Shown: in pieces, positions 26,531-36,305 of the stretch
How the letters are laid out: every line of letters begins with the position of its first letter
How positions within the stretch are numbered: position 1 is the first letter of the stretch
Origin: Pseudobdellovibrionaceae bacterium
GTDB lineage: Bacteria; Bdellovibrionota_B; Oligoflexia; Oligoflexales; Bog-1112
Length of the DNA stretch: 45,806 nt
Assembly: GCA_002711925.1 (NCBI GenBank)
Contig: PASJ01000066.1
Location: 1 to 45,806 of the forward strand
Reading direction: 5' to 3'
Program-made: the position numbers and the translations under genes
The notes under the pieces: generated by a model
Databases searched by the model: none
What the model was told of the DNA's origin: nothing
The model's input: only the letters and a program-made list of their open reading frames with translations

Positions 26531-29065
26531 TTACCTTTGCGTTGCACCTAAATCATCTTTTAACCATTTGACAAGGGAGCTCATTTCTTTATCGATTTCA
26601 CCATCGGTTAAAGTTTTCTTTTCTGATTGAAAAGTTAATGTAGCTGCAAAACTTTTCCAACCTTGTTCTATATTTTCACCTTTATAGATGTCAAAAAGAT
26701 GAAACCCTTTTTGGTGTTTTTGTTTTGGATGTGAGTTTATACTCGTTTCAAGATCCTTAAATGATATTTTGTCATTGACTAGAAGAGAAAGATCTCGTGA
26801 AACGGAAGGAAATTTTTTTGTTGTGGATTCTATTTTTAAGCTTGTTGTTTCAGACAACTTGTAAACAGCCTCTATGTCTAGCTCAAATATGACAGGGATA
26901 TTAGATCCTAAATTGTATGCTAAACATGTTCTCGGGTGTAGTTCGCCTATCCATCCTAAAGTTTGGTTATTCCACACTAAGAAAGCGGAAGCTTTAGGGT
27001 GTAAAAACGGAATTTTTTCTTGATTGACACGAGTCCATTCATGCTGGTGAATACCGGCAGCTGAAAAAAGATTAAAAATCAGTTCTTTAACAGAGAAAAA
27101 ATCAACATTTTTTTCTTCTTTATTGTCCCACCCTTTTGTTGTAAGTGGATTATCAAGTATGCCTGATAGAAATGTCCTTTCAAATGGTCTTGTTTGTTCA
27201 TTTATATGCTCAACGCCAGAAAAGTGTCTTTCTTTATTACTCAAAATCTCACTAAAAGTTTTGTTTTCTTGTCCATTACTTTGAAAGTAACCTCTACCAA
27301 CTTCAAAAAACCTTGATCCTTGCTGGTTACGGTTTCTATTCTTTTCCAGCGCTTTTAAAAGTCCTGGTAACTGTGTCGTCTGCAGATGTCTTTGCTCTTC
27401 ATTAAGAGCATTGTTCAGTGATACTGTTGGCCAAAAAATATGGTTTTCATCAAGGTTTAAGGCAGTGAAATCTTTTTTGCTGAAAAAAGGGTAAGTAATG
27501 ACTTCAGTAAGTCCATTTGCTGCAAGAATTGTGCGACAAAAATCTTTAAAATTAATAAATGGATCTTCCTGATGCGGTTGAATATTCATCTTTGGCATTT
27601 CATAAGGGATATTATCAAAACCAACCAACCTTCCAACTTCTTCAATTAAGTCAATTTCTTTATTGACATCGTTTCTCCAAGATGGAATTTCAAAGAGGAT
27701 TCTATCATCTGTCTTGTCAAGCGGCTTGAAACATAAGCGCTCAAGTATGTTTATGACATCACTGATACTAATTTTATAGTAACCAAGAACAGACCTAGTC
27801 CTGGAAACTCTTATAGCAATTCTTTTCGCTCTTGCTTTCGTTGGATAAAAATCGATGCTTTCATCTGCTACTTTAGCTTGAATATTGTGCTCACTTTGTA
27901 AAATAGATGCTATAAATGTAGCTACTTTATTGGCAACTTGGGGAGGTTGGTTAATATCAAGCTCTCTTTCAAATCTGTGAGAAGACTCAGTATGGGTATT
28001 TAATCGTTTTGCTGTACGCCTAACTTGTGAAGGTGAAAAATTTGCCACTTCTATAACTATTTTATTTGTTGTAGGGTCTATTTCTGAGTTTTTTCCTCCC
28101 ATAACTCCAGCTATGCCAACAGCATTATTTTTATCACAGATAATAATATCGTTTTGATCTAATAAAGATTTTTTATCATCAAGAGTGATGAGACTATGAA
28201 AGTTTTTTCCTGCTTTACATACCTGTAAACATTTACCATCAAGCTTCGTATAGTCATATGCATGAATCGGTTGTCCACTTTCTAACATAATATAGTTTGT
28301 TGCATCGACTATGAGGTTAACAGATCGAAGACCCGTTAGTTCTAAACGTTGTTTCAACCATAAGGGTGATTCAACAACTTTTATATTTTCCATGTATAAA
28401 GCAACGAATCTTTGACAGCCAGAATCTTCTTTTACTTTAACGGTTAGTTCAACTTTTTTATTTAAAGAGAAACTGATTGTTTTTTGTCGGGGGTTTTGTA
28501 TTAAAGGAATAGAGTAGAAAGCACTTAGCTCTCTTGCAATTCCAATATACGATAGGCAGTGACCCATATTCGGGGTTAACCCTAATTCTAAAACAGCATC
28601 AGGTTTGATATATTGATTAAGTTTGGAGCCGATAGCTAAATTTTCTTTGAGATCAATAATTTCATCATGATTACTTGAAATATCTAGCTCTTTTTCACTA
28701 CAAAGCATACCTTGAGAAATCTGCCCTCTGATTTTAGACTCCTTAACAGGTGTTCCATCAGGTAGCTTTGAACCGACAGTTGCAACAACAGCTAGCATGT
28801 TTTTTGTGACATTTGTTGCTCCACAAACAATATCTAAATGTGTACCAGATTCATCGATTTCAACTTTACAGTAGTGTAATGAATCCGCATTAGGGTGTTG
28901 GGCTACGGAAACAACTCTACCAACGATAAGCTTGTCATCCAAGCTTTCCTTAATGTTTATACCTTCTACTTCTATACCAAGTTGTGTAAGGCTCTTTGTA
29001 ATCTCATCGAGTGTATAATTTGATAGATCAATATAGTCATTTAACCAGTTTATAGAAATGAACAT
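26531..29065 (-). CDS. pheT: Phenylalanine--tRNA ligase beta subunit
   Basis: 844 aa, full-length bacterial type. Domains in order: an N-terminal tRNA-binding OB fold (about 40-150, VGRVVSVAQHPNADSLHYCKV), B3/B4 editing (about 215-385, with VVDATNYIMLESGQPIHAYD cut to core DATNY and GIAGVMGG), B5 (about 410-480), the core catalytic-like domain (about 500-715, NALNEEQRHL, FFEVGRG), and the C-terminal FDX-ACB anticodon-binding domain (about 750-840, FPSVSRDLSLLV). It forms the alpha2-beta2 enzyme with PheS. It starts 16 bases after pheS, in the same operon. Confidence 0.97.
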   Translation of the reverse strand: MFISINWLNDYIDLSNYTLDEITKSLTQLGIEVEGINIKESLDDKLIVGRVVSVAQHPNADSLHYCKVEIDESGTHLDIVCGATNVTKNMLAVVATVGSKLPDGTPVKESKIRGQISQGMLCSEKELDISSNHDEIIDLKENLAIGSKLNQYIKPDAVLELGLTPNMGHCLSYIGIARELSAFYSIPLIQNPRQKTISFSLNKKVELTVKVKEDSGCQRFVALYMENIKVVESPLWLKQRLELTGLRSVNLIVDATNYIMLESGQPIHAYDYTKLDGKCLQVCKAGKNFHSLITLDDKKSLLDQNDIIICDKNNAVGIAGVMGGKNSEIDPTTNKIVIEVANFSPSQVRRTAKRLNTHTESSHRFERELDINQPPQVANKVATFIASILQSEHNIQAKVADESIDFYPTKARAKRIAIRVSRTRSVLGYYKISISDVINILERLCFKPLDKTDDRILFEIPSWRNDVNKEIDLIEEVGRLVGFDNIPYEMPKMNIQPHQEDPFINFKDFCRTILAANGLTEVITYPFFSKKDFTALNLDENHIFWPTVSLNNALNEEQRHLQTTQLPGLLKALEKNRNRNQQGSRFFEVGRGYFQSNGQENKTFSEILSNKERHFSGVEHINEQTRPFERTFLSGILDNPLTTKGWDNKEEKNVDFFSVKELIFNLFSAAGIHQHEWTRVNQEKIPFLHPKASAFLVWNNQTLGWIGELHPRTCLAYNLGSNIPVIFELDIEAVYKLSETTSLKIESTTKKFPSVSRDLSLLVNDKISFKDLETSINSHPKQKHQKGFHLFDIYKGENIEQGWKSFAATLTFQSEKKTLTDGEIDKEMSSLVKWLKDDLGATQR

Positions 29066-29081
29066 TGAGTTTTACCTTTGG

Positions 29082-30092
29082 CTATGGGAGGATTGAAAAT
29101 TGTGAATGAAAACTAAAATCGCCTTCGAAAAGTAGTCTTAAATCAGAAAGGCCGAACAGTGTCATTGCCATGCGGTCTAGGCCAAAACCAAACGCATAGC
29201 CTGTGTATATCTCACTATCATAGTTTACGGATTCAAAAACATTTGGATGTATCATACCACAACCACCAATCTCGAGCCAGCCATTTGGGCCGTAGATATC
29301 AATTTCTGCTCCAGGTTCAACAAAAGGAAAGAAACTTGGTCTAAAGCGGGTTTTTACATTTGAACCAAATATCTCCGTCATAAAAGCCTGTATCATTCCT
29401 TTCAAATGAGCAAAACTAATACCTTTATCAACGACAACACACTCCATTTGGTGGAACATTGGTGAGTGAGTTGCATCATTATCGACTCGGTAAACACGCC
29501 CCGGTGATATAATTCTAAGGGGAGGTTTTTCTTGTAACATTGTATGAATTTGTACATTTGATGTATGCGTCCTTAGTACAAATAAAGGGTTTTCTTTTAC
29601 GAAAAATGTATCTTGCATATCTCGCGATGGGTGATCATGAGGAATATTGAGTGCGGTAAAGTTATAAAAGTCATGATCAAGTTCAGGACCTTCATAGACT
29701 GTAAAACCGTATCTTTTAAAAATTTTGCACATTTTTTGTTGTACAAGTGAGATAGGGTGGATGCCGCCGTTAGAACACCTCGTTGAGCTTGGAAGGCTGA
29801 TATCTATCTCAGGTTTGCTCAAGTTTTCTTCTATACCGAACTCAACAGCATGATCTTTTAGGATTTGTAAATTTTTTTCAATATCTTGTTTTAATATATT
29901 AAGCTGCTTACCAAACTTAGGACGTTCGTCTTTTGGAAGTCGGTTTAATTTGGAGTACTCTTTAGAAATTCGTCCTTTTTTGCCAATCCAATCTAATCTT
30001 AATTTTTCTACAAGGTTTGCTACAGGTTTGCTCTTTATAGCGTCAAGGTCTTTGCGAAATTCACTACTTAAGTTATTTAGCTCTTCATACAT
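29082..30092 (-). CDS. pheS: Phenylalanine--tRNA ligase alpha subunit
   Basis: 336 aa, normal length. An N-terminal coiled coil (about 1-90) binds tRNA. The class II catalytic core includes HPISLVQQKMCKIFKRYGF, FVLRTHTSNVQ (motif 2 region), FRPSFFPFVEPGAEIDI cut to FRPSFFPF, GGCGMIHPNVF and the motif 3 GFGLDRMAM. The ATG (30092-30090) lacks a clear ribosome-binding site. A 6S RNA gene lies about 57 bases upstream on the same strand, so pheST may be read through from it. Confidence 0.97.
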   Translation of the reverse strand: MYEELNNLSSEFRKDLDAIKSKPVANLVEKLRLDWIGKKGRISKEYSKLNRLPKDERPKFGKQLNILKQDIEKNLQILKDHAVEFGIEENLSKPEIDISLPSSTRCSNGGIHPISLVQQKMCKIFKRYGFTVYEGPELDHDFYNFTALNIPHDHPSRDMQDTFFVKENPLFVLRTHTSNVQIHTMLQEKPPLRIISPGRVYRVDNDATHSPMFHQMECVVVDKGISFAHLKGMIQAFMTEIFGSNVKTRFRPSFFPFVEPGAEIDIYGPNGWLEIGGCGMIHPNVFESVNYDSEIYTGYAFGFGLDRMAMTLFGLSDLRLLFEGDFSFHSQFSILP

Positions 30093-30148
30093 AGCTTATA
30101 AAACATCTTTACTTTAAAGTTGCCAATGGAATAATTCGAAATCTCAAG

Positions 30149-30353
30149 TGCAAACTTTACTCAGTCTTCGGCTTAGCTTCTTGCAAGAACCCACTTTTTC
30201 AAGTGGGCACCACATATTTGCTTTAGGCTTCCCTCTACTGATTTTTCTTACAAAAAGAAGAAAAGGAGGGCTTGCTCACCACAAATGAATTAGGTTCCCT
30301 AATTACATAAACATCGGTTCTTCGAGCAAAGCTTCTTACTGATAAAGTTTGCA
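30149..30353 (-). ncRNA. ssrS: 6S RNA
   Basis: A non-coding stretch of about 205 bases folds like 6S RNA, the RNA that mimics an open promoter and binds RNA polymerase. The ends pair: TGCAAACTTTATCAGT at 30353-30338 with ACTGAGTAAAGTTTGCA at 30165-30149, 16 pairs with one bulged G. Inside are AATTAGG-GAA-CCTAATT, the conserved GGTGAGCAAGCCCTC pairing with GAGGGAAGCCTAAA, and on the 3' side CCCACTT-TTTC-AAGTGGG read in reverse (30190-30207). The order and the GGTGAGC ... AGCC segments match the E. coli 6S RNA as I know it. Exact ends are uncertain by several bases. It lies between crcB and pheS. Confidence 0.88.
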
Positions 30354-30436
30354 ATAATTAATTTAACATAACTTGTCTTTGAATAGAAAGGTATCTTTGT
30401 AAATTCAGTCGAGAAAAAAATAAGAAAGTCTTAGAC

Positions 30437-30832
30437 TCACTTAAAAACGCCGTTAAAAATCTTAAAAATTATATTGTTAGATATATATAAGCCAAGTAAA
30501 GATGCGCCCAGGCCAAGGACAGTGTTGCTTAACCAGTAGTAGCTTGCTAATAAAAACTTCGATTCACTCATCAATTGGATAGCTTCAAGGGAGATACTCG
30601 AAAGAGTCGTAAGGCTTCCTAGAAATCCGATAAGAAAAAAACAACGACTAAAATCGCTCACTTTTGGTAGAAATGGTATAAAAAATCCAAGTATTAGACA
30701 GCCAAGTAAATTTGATAAAATAGTACCAAGAAATGGCGGAGTTTCGGTTTTTAAATCTAAAACAGTAATAACTAATAAGTATCTAAGGGTAGCACCAAAG
30801 CTTCCTCCCAAAGCAACCCATATAAAATTCAA
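30437..30832 (-). CDS. crcB: Fluoride channel CrcB/Fluc
   Basis: 131 aa with four hydrophobic segments, normal size. It exports fluoride passively as a dual-topology dimer. Family motifs: GGSFGATLRY near residue 9, LSNLLGCLILGF with the pore-lining Asn, and GFLGSLTTLSSIS, where most members have TTFST. No fluoride riboswitch fits the 45 bases between it and the upstream BamE-like gene. It probably shares a transcript with that gene. Confidence 0.93.
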   Translation of the reverse strand: MNFIWVALGGSFGATLRYLLVITVLDLKTETPPFLGTILSNLLGCLILGFFIPFLPKVSDFSRCFFLIGFLGSLTTLSSISLEAIQLMSESKFLLASYYWLSNTVLGLGASLLGLYISNNIIFKIFNGVFK

Positions 30833-30877
30833 TCTGTCCTCTCCCTGTCTTTAGTGTACTTAAGCTTAGAATAATTT

Positions 30878-31249
30878 TTATAAAGGATGCCCCTGTGTTC
30901 GTTGTAGACTTTGCGAATGAAACTCTAAACTTCTTCGGTCCTGGGGGAAACTAGAATTGAAACTATAATGTTTAACGGTTGTATCTTCATTCCAATAAAA
31001 TCTTAGTTCTTTATGGTATGTTTGATTTAGAACATTGTATTCATAAAATGAGTATGTCCAAGTCACAGTGCCACCAGATGACCCAACAGCGTGTGGCTCA
31101 CCTAAAACTAGTTTAACATCACTTTTCGTTGTCTGACTTTTTTTGATCCAAGAAAGTTTAGAAGGAAAGTAGTGGCCAAGACTAAAGCACGAACTGACCG
31201 ACAGTAGTAAACAGAAAAAAGTACAACGTAAAAATTTTTTGTGTTTCAT
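30878..31249 (-). CDS. BamE/SmpA-OmlA-like lipoprotein
   Basis: 123 aa. The signal MKHKKFLRCTFFCLLLSVSSC ends in a lipobox Cys at 21. The rest matches the SmpA/OmlA fold: a conserved turn TTKSDVKLVLGEPHAVGSSGG, then beta strands TVTWTYSFYEYN and ELRFYWNEDTTVKHYSF. In the known family BamE supports the BAM outer-membrane protein insertase, but many relatives are unrelated small lipoproteins, so the specific role is inferred. It precedes crcB by 45 bases on the same strand. Confidence 0.82.
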   Translation of the reverse strand: MKHKKFLRCTFFCLLLSVSSCFSLGHYFPSKLSWIKKSQTTKSDVKLVLGEPHAVGSSGGTVTWTYSFYEYNVLNQTYHKELRFYWNEDTTVKHYSFNSSFPQDRRSLEFHSQSLQRTQGHPL

Positions 31250-31394
31250 CTTAAATCTCCCAAAAAATCATATTCAACTATTATATACATATACTATCTT
31301 TTATAGTCTATATTAGCTAAGAAATTTATAGAATATTTATTTGAAAAAAACGATCCTGCAAAAGAAATCATTTGAGAAGAAACTAAGTGAGGAA

Positions 31395-31422
31395 ATCTTG
31401 AGTTTAATCTTAAACTCAAGAT
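31395..31422 (-). terminator. Hairpin after the ABC cassette, probable terminator
   Basis: ATCTTGAGTTTA and TAAACTCAAGAT form a perfect 12-bp stem around a four-base loop, ten bases after the stop codon of the last ABC-cassette gene. The following minus-strand sequence is only mildly T-rich, so termination may be partial or bidirectional. Confidence 0.6.
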
Positions 31423-31431
31423 AAGGATCAA

Positions 31432-32451
31432 TTAATTCCCAGAAACCTCAGGTTTTAAAGGAGATGATGAAATATTTTCGTTGGAGTTGTCAGCTTTTTG
31501 TTTTGTGTAGTTTTGGAGTTTAGCATTCAAGATCTTTTCTATTGTATAAGTTGATACTTGGAAAAAATATGGATACTCAGATGATTTTAACACATATGAT
31601 TTTTGCTTCTCATTTTCTTCATTATCTTTATTTACCGTACCTTTAGTTTCCTTTTTATTGTCATCAGCATAAATTTCATAGCTGATCTTATTTTTATCTT
31701 TTTTACTAACAGAGAATGTCATTAAAGATTTATAATTACTTTTAAGTTTTATTCCAGCAACATCAGAAAAACTAAGGTTTGATATACTAGAAATGAGGTT
31801 CGATAAGGTTTCAGTTTTTGTTTCTTCATTTTGCTTGAGGCCTTCGAGTATATAATTTCCATCTTGGTTTAAAACATTAAATTTTTCAAATTTAACACTT
31901 TCTATGTCTTTCTTATCAAAAACCAGAAGATCTTTTTCGAACCAATCTTGATCCTTTGTTGGAACATCATAAGTGTTAAACTCAACACTGTAAGTGAGCT
32001 CTTCTGAAGCTAGTCTTAGATGAACTTTTCTAAACCCCGGGGATGTTCCAAGAAAAATTGTTGTAATCTTTTTGTCATTTTCAAAAAGGTCAATTTTTCT
32101 TTCAAATTTATCGTCAGAAACAGAAAATTGCTTGGCAGCTATTTCGCTTGTTCCTACGGGTCGAGGACGTTTGAAACCAGCTATCTTCTTTATAAGACCG
32201 TCAATTTTTTCTTGTGATACTGGAAAATTATCACTATCTGGAAGCTTCCAAGTTCCTTTATCTTTATAAAGAATTATTTCTTTATTTTCGTTGTCTGTAA
32301 CATTTATTTTATTGATGTTATCAAAATTTACATCCACCAAAGTAGCTGTTTTTTGGTAAACAGCTGTTTGACTTGGTTTATTTTGAAAAAACCATGTTAG
32401 TCCTAACTGGAAAACTAAAATAATTGATAAAAGAGAAATATTTTTACTCAT
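31432..32451 (-). CDS. DUF4340-domain protein of a GldA/GldG-type ABC cassette
   Basis: 339 aa. One N-terminal membrane segment (about 5-20), then a repeated beta-rich region typical of DUF4340 (PF14238): KDKGTWKLPDSDNFPVSQEKIDGLIKKIAG contains the recognisable core W-x-L-P then a helix. Later DWFEKDLLVFDKKDIESV repeats the same theme. It is anchored in the inner membrane with a periplasmic domain. The function is unknown, but such proteins are regularly encoded next to GldG-like permeases, as here, 16 bases after it. The C-terminal 20 residues are Ser/Asn/Pro-rich. Confidence 0.85.
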   Translation of the reverse strand: MSKNISLLSIILVFQLGLTWFFQNKPSQTAVYQKTATLVDVNFDNINKINVTDNENKEIILYKDKGTWKLPDSDNFPVSQEKIDGLIKKIAGFKRPRPVGTSEIAAKQFSVSDDKFERKIDLFENDKKITTIFLGTSPGFRKVHLRLASEELTYSVEFNTYDVPTKDQDWFEKDLLVFDKKDIESVKFEKFNVLNQDGNYILEGLKQNEETKTETLSNLISSISNLSFSDVAGIKLKSNYKSLMTFSVSKKDKNKISYEIYADDNKKETKGTVNKDNEENEKQKSYVLKSSEYPYFFQVSTYTIEKILNAKLQNYTKQKADNSNENISSSPLKPEVSGN

Positions 32452-32467
32452 AATTTTTGTTCCTTTT

Positions 32468-35362
32468 TCAAGCCAAATTATATCGACGATACTTTTCCAA
32501 ATTTTGTTTCTGTAAGTACTTATAGCATCCGTAGACCATTAGCAGACCAAAGAGTGCTAGTGCGTAATTGAAAAATTCATGACTTTGTTTTTCATCATCA
32601 GCAAGTGGAGCAAGAGTTCTAGCAAAATGTCCTCTGCTTCTAATGGCTAATAGAGCACTATCATCTGTTGACCAATCTAGAGTATTTTCTACAATTTGCA
32701 GTGAGTTAAGGTATTGAGTTCCATTTAACATACCACTGATTTGTAGCGTGTCATCAGCAACAAACTCATTGGTGGAGAAAACAATAAGTCTTGAAGACTC
32801 TGGAGATTTTTCTATCACAGATGTCACAACACTTTCTTCTTTAGTTTGATCTTTTTCGTTGTGATGTGTTGAGTCATGCTTGTCGTCGTTGGAGTGCATA
32901 AGAGGTGATGTTTTTCCAGCAAAGTATGATTTAAATGATCCTTTTATAAGTACACCGAGGCTTGTACTTTCTTTTTTATCACCTACAGGAAAACCATATT
33001 TAGGATAAGCATCCATGTTCGGGTCTAAGTCAATGCTATCTGTGCGCCATGATTGCTCAGAACTTGTAAGTAATGTTGTAACTTCATGACTTGATTTTAA
33101 GCTGTCAGCAACAATGATTGGTGATGTCCAACTCATAGTCACTTGCCCTAAACCAGAGGTCACCATGTGATCGTTATTTAGTCCTGACCCTCTTACATCG
33201 ATAAAGAAAGGATATGGAGCCATATATGGTTCATTAATAGTTACACCTTGTACCATCCTTTTACGTATTGCCGGGAAACCTGTATTTTTCTCATCCAACA
33301 CAAACTCTTTTGGAATATTGATGCCAAAGTGGTCGAGCCATTCTTGTAAACCGCTGTTATATTCTTGAGCGCTGAAACCGTGCCTTTGTTTGTCAACAGA
33401 AAGAGGCGATGTTGATAAAATAACAGTTCCTCCCTTCATTAGAAATTGATCTATAGCAAAAACTTGTTTTTCGTTTAGATCTTTTGGGGCAAGGACAAGT
33501 AAGATATCTATGTCTGATGCAACGTTACCTGATTCTAGGTCTACACTTTCAGAACGGAAATTTTCTCCAAGTTTTTGTTGAATAGCCCGAAATTGTTTAC
33601 CCCCTTGAGGCATACCGTATTGAGCAAACATTGGGTTGGAATTACCTTCTGGAGGAGAAACTAATCCGACTGTTCGAAGAAAACCAGGTGCAAGTCTTTT
33701 TAAAGTACTGTCAAGAGAGTTGTTGAATGCATCAATACTTAAATCGTCAGGGATGCCAATAGCGTGGACCTTATCACCTTCTTGTATAGTAAGATAAAAG
33801 TAAAATGTTTCTTGAGCAAAAAGGCTCATCATTTGAGGCTTAAACCCATAGTCATCTGCAATTTGTTTTGCAAGTATAGTATCTTTAGAAGGGTCTTTGA
33901 ATTCAAGTTCAAGTTTCCCCTTTGAATCTTTTTGATACTTAGTCAAAGACTCTTTAATTTTGCCATGAAGTTCTGTTAATTGATCTGGTAAAGTGCTATC
34001 TGAGATATAGCCAACAAATTTAATATTATTTTTAAGCGAAGCAAACAAATTATCAGTGTTGTTGAAACTCCTCATAACCTTTGTAATACTTCGGGTAATA
34101 TCATACTCAGGGTTTCGAAGTTGAACTTCTAAGCTTTCAGCTCCACCTCCATGCTTTACCTCGATAAGGTCATTGAAGCCAAGAACTTCAAACTGGTCTC
34201 CATATTTGATAAGGATATTAAAATACGAGTTAACCATTGATGCTGAGTGTCGATCTGAGATCTGAAACGGTACCGGTTCTATATTATACATCCGATTTGC
34301 TTCGGCTTCGATCTCTTCATTTTCTCTTGGATCAACGATCTCAACGACTATATTATTATTACTTACTATTTGATATTCACCGAGCAAGTCTTTAACTGTG
34401 GGAACAAGTGGTGACAATAAAGGATGAGTTCTTTCACTAAAGTAACCTCTGATCAGAAGGGGCTCTTGTAAGTCTGACAAAATATCTTTAGTAGTTTGTG
34501 AAATTGAGAAAATTTTGTCTTCTGTTACATCGATTCTAGCACTATTAAGATTTTTCATCCAAAAATTAGCAAGGAAAAGGTTTAAAACGAGGAGGGTGAC
34601 AGCTAGTTTTTTTTGAGTATGTGAACTGTGTTTTTCTTCAGTTGACCAACGAAGCTTCTCTATAGAAAAACTATTTAAAGTTAGAAAAACAATAATTATG
34701 CTAAAATAGTAATAAATATCTCGAAGATCTATGATACCTCTACTGATCGAGTTAAAACGTGATCCAGATCCAATAAGGCTGAAAATTTCAGCATTAAATG
34801 AGCCAACAAAACTTGCAAGGACGTCTGAACCTATTAAATAAAAGAGTGAACACCCAAGTGCTGTTGAGATAAGACTTATGATCTGACTTTCAGTTTTTGA
34901 ACTGATATATAAACCAATTGAGGTGTAGGATCCTGCAAGTAAAAGAGATGCTAGATATGCAGCTAAAGTAGGTCCCCAATCTAGCTCACCAAGCTGAGCA
35001 ACAGTGAGGGTTAACCCAATTGTTAAAAATAAAGCAATTGTAACAAGGCCCATACAGGCAAAAAATTTACCGAGAACAAGCTCAGAGGTTTTTATTGGTA
35101 AAGTTAAAAGGGATTCGATAGTTCCCATCCGTCTCTCTTCACTCCATGAACGCATGGTCAAAGTAGAAACAAGAAAAATCATTAAGATAGGCATCCATTC
35201 AAACAAAGGCCTTAAGTCTGCAATATTTCTTGAGAAAAATTTTTCAACCCAGAAAAAAGTAAAAAGAGTAACAAATAGATATGTCCCCAAGAAAATAACT
35301 GCAGTTGGTGTTGCAAAGTAGCTCCATAGCTCTTTTTTCATAATAGCTAAAGTTTTAGACAT
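32468..35362 (-). CDS. ABC-2 permease fused to GldG-like domain
   Basis: 964 aa. The N-terminal 235 residues form an ABC-2 permease with about six membrane segments (KKELWSYFATPTAVIFLGTY; MRSWSEERRMGTIESLLTLP). A further membrane segment at about 247-265 leads into a large periplasmic part (about 270-930) of the GldG/ABC-transporter-auxiliary type, with FDVTEDKIFSIS-like text (ARIDVTEDKIFSISQTT). A last helix lies near the C-terminus. It fuses what are separate GldF and GldG proteins in Bacteroidetes gliding systems. Many non-gliding proteobacteria carry the same fusion, so gliding cannot be concluded. It overlaps the ATPase gene by 8 bases. Confidence 0.92.
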   Translation of the reverse strand: MSKTLAIMKKELWSYFATPTAVIFLGTYLFVTLFTFFWVEKFFSRNIADLRPLFEWMPILMIFLVSTLTMRSWSEERRMGTIESLLTLPIKTSELVLGKFFACMGLVTIALFLTIGLTLTVAQLGELDWGPTLAAYLASLLLAGSYTSIGLYISSKTESQIISLISTALGCSLFYLIGSDVLASFVGSFNAEIFSLIGSGSRFNSISRGIIDLRDIYYYFSIIIVFLTLNSFSIEKLRWSTEEKHSSHTQKKLAVTLLVLNLFLANFWMKNLNSARIDVTEDKIFSISQTTKDILSDLQEPLLIRGYFSERTHPLLSPLVPTVKDLLGEYQIVSNNNIVVEIVDPRENEEIEAEANRMYNIEPVPFQISDRHSASMVNSYFNILIKYGDQFEVLGFNDLIEVKHGGGAESLEVQLRNPEYDITRSITKVMRSFNNTDNLFASLKNNIKFVGYISDSTLPDQLTELHGKIKESLTKYQKDSKGKLELEFKDPSKDTILAKQIADDYGFKPQMMSLFAQETFYFYLTIQEGDKVHAIGIPDDLSIDAFNNSLDSTLKRLAPGFLRTVGLVSPPEGNSNPMFAQYGMPQGGKQFRAIQQKLGENFRSESVDLESGNVASDIDILLVLAPKDLNEKQVFAIDQFLMKGGTVILSTSPLSVDKQRHGFSAQEYNSGLQEWLDHFGINIPKEFVLDEKNTGFPAIRKRMVQGVTINEPYMAPYPFFIDVRGSGLNNDHMVTSGLGQVTMSWTSPIIVADSLKSSHEVTTLLTSSEQSWRTDSIDLDPNMDAYPKYGFPVGDKKESTSLGVLIKGSFKSYFAGKTSPLMHSNDDKHDSTHHNEKDQTKEESVVTSVIEKSPESSRLIVFSTNEFVADDTLQISGMLNGTQYLNSLQIVENTLDWSTDDSALLAIRSRGHFARTLAPLADDEKQSHEFFNYALALFGLLMVYGCYKYLQKQNLEKYRRYNLA

Positions 35363-36305
35363 GTTGTGCTCCTTCGATTAATTTACTGTTGACTTCCTTA
35401 AAAATTGTTTCAAGAGTTCGTTGCTCTGTAGTAAGCTTATAGAGATCCCACCCTTGTTCAGAAACTTTTTTTACTATGGTCGGGTTGATATTGTGATCAC
35501 AGTTTTCATCGAGTTTAATGGAATACTCTTTAAATGAGCTGGAACTTTGAAGATCTTGGATTTCATTTATACCATTAATAGAACTTAGAGAGTTTAAAAC
35601 ATCTTTGTACTCGGCATTAACACCAATTATTAGTTGGTTTTCACTCGCTTTCAGTTGTGAAAGATCTGAATCCAAAGCGATTTTTCCATTAAGGATGATA
35701 ATAACTCTGTCACAGATAGCTTCAACTTCTTGCATTATGTGTGTTGATATAATAACTGTTGAAGTTTTAGATAAATTTTTTATCAAATTTCTCATGGTAA
35801 TAATCTGACTTGGATCAAGTCCATTTGTAGGCTCATCTAGAATAAGAATTTCAGGCTTGTGTATAATAGCTTGAGCAACTCCTACCCTTTGACGGTAACC
35901 TTTAGATAAAGTATTTATGTAACTAGCAGCTTTGTCTCCTAACTCAGTTGCTTTTATGGCTTCTGCTATAGCTGAATTTTTTTTCTCAGAAGAAATATTC
36001 CTTAGGTCCGCAATATGATCAAGATACTGCCAAACCGTCATTTCGGGGTAAAGTGGCGACACTTCAGGTAGGTATCCTAAATTTTTTTGTATGTCTTGTC
36101 TGTTTTCTTGGACGTCTACTCCGCCTATACTTATACTTCCGCTTGTTGCTTCCATATAGCCTGTCAGTATTTTTAAAGTGGTTGTTTTACCTGCCCCATT
36201 GTGACCGAGAAGACCGACTATTTGGCCGCGTGGTATTGAAAAGTTAAGATCCTGTATGGCGGTGAAAGAGCCATATTTACGAGTTAATTGTTTTGCATTA
36301 ATCAC
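35355..36305 (-). CDS. ABC transporter ATPase, GldA-like
   Basis: 316 aa. Walker A GHNGAGKTT (34-42, Lys40), signature LSKGYRQRVGVAQA, Walker B ILILDEPTNGLDP and the H-loop STHIMQEVE are intact. The C-terminal extension of about 90 residues is typical of ABC-2-type exporters (GldA/CcmA/NatA group). Pairs with the fused permease downstream, with which it overlaps by 8 bases. It is the first gene of the three-gene cassette. The substrate is unknown. Confidence 0.95.
   Translation of the reverse strand: MINAKQLTRKYGSFTAIQDLNFSIPRGQIVGLLGHNGAGKTTTLKILTGYMEATSGSISIGGVDVQENRQDIQKNLGYLPEVSPLYPEMTVWQYLDHIADLRNISSEKKNSAIAEAIKATELGDKAASYINTLSKGYRQRVGVAQAIIHKPEILILDEPTNGLDPSQIITMRNLIKNLSKTSTVIISTHIMQEVEAICDRVIIILNGKIALDSDLSQLKASENQLIIGVNAEYKDVLNSLSSINGINEIQDLQSSSSFKEYSIKLDENCDHNINPTIVKKVSEQGWDLYKLTTEQRTLETIFKEVNSKLIEGAQHV

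Noticed and set aside
30833..30877. Possible fluoride riboswitch before crcB
   Set aside because: Only 45 bases separate crcB from the upstream gene and the fluoride-aptamer core sequence is not visible.
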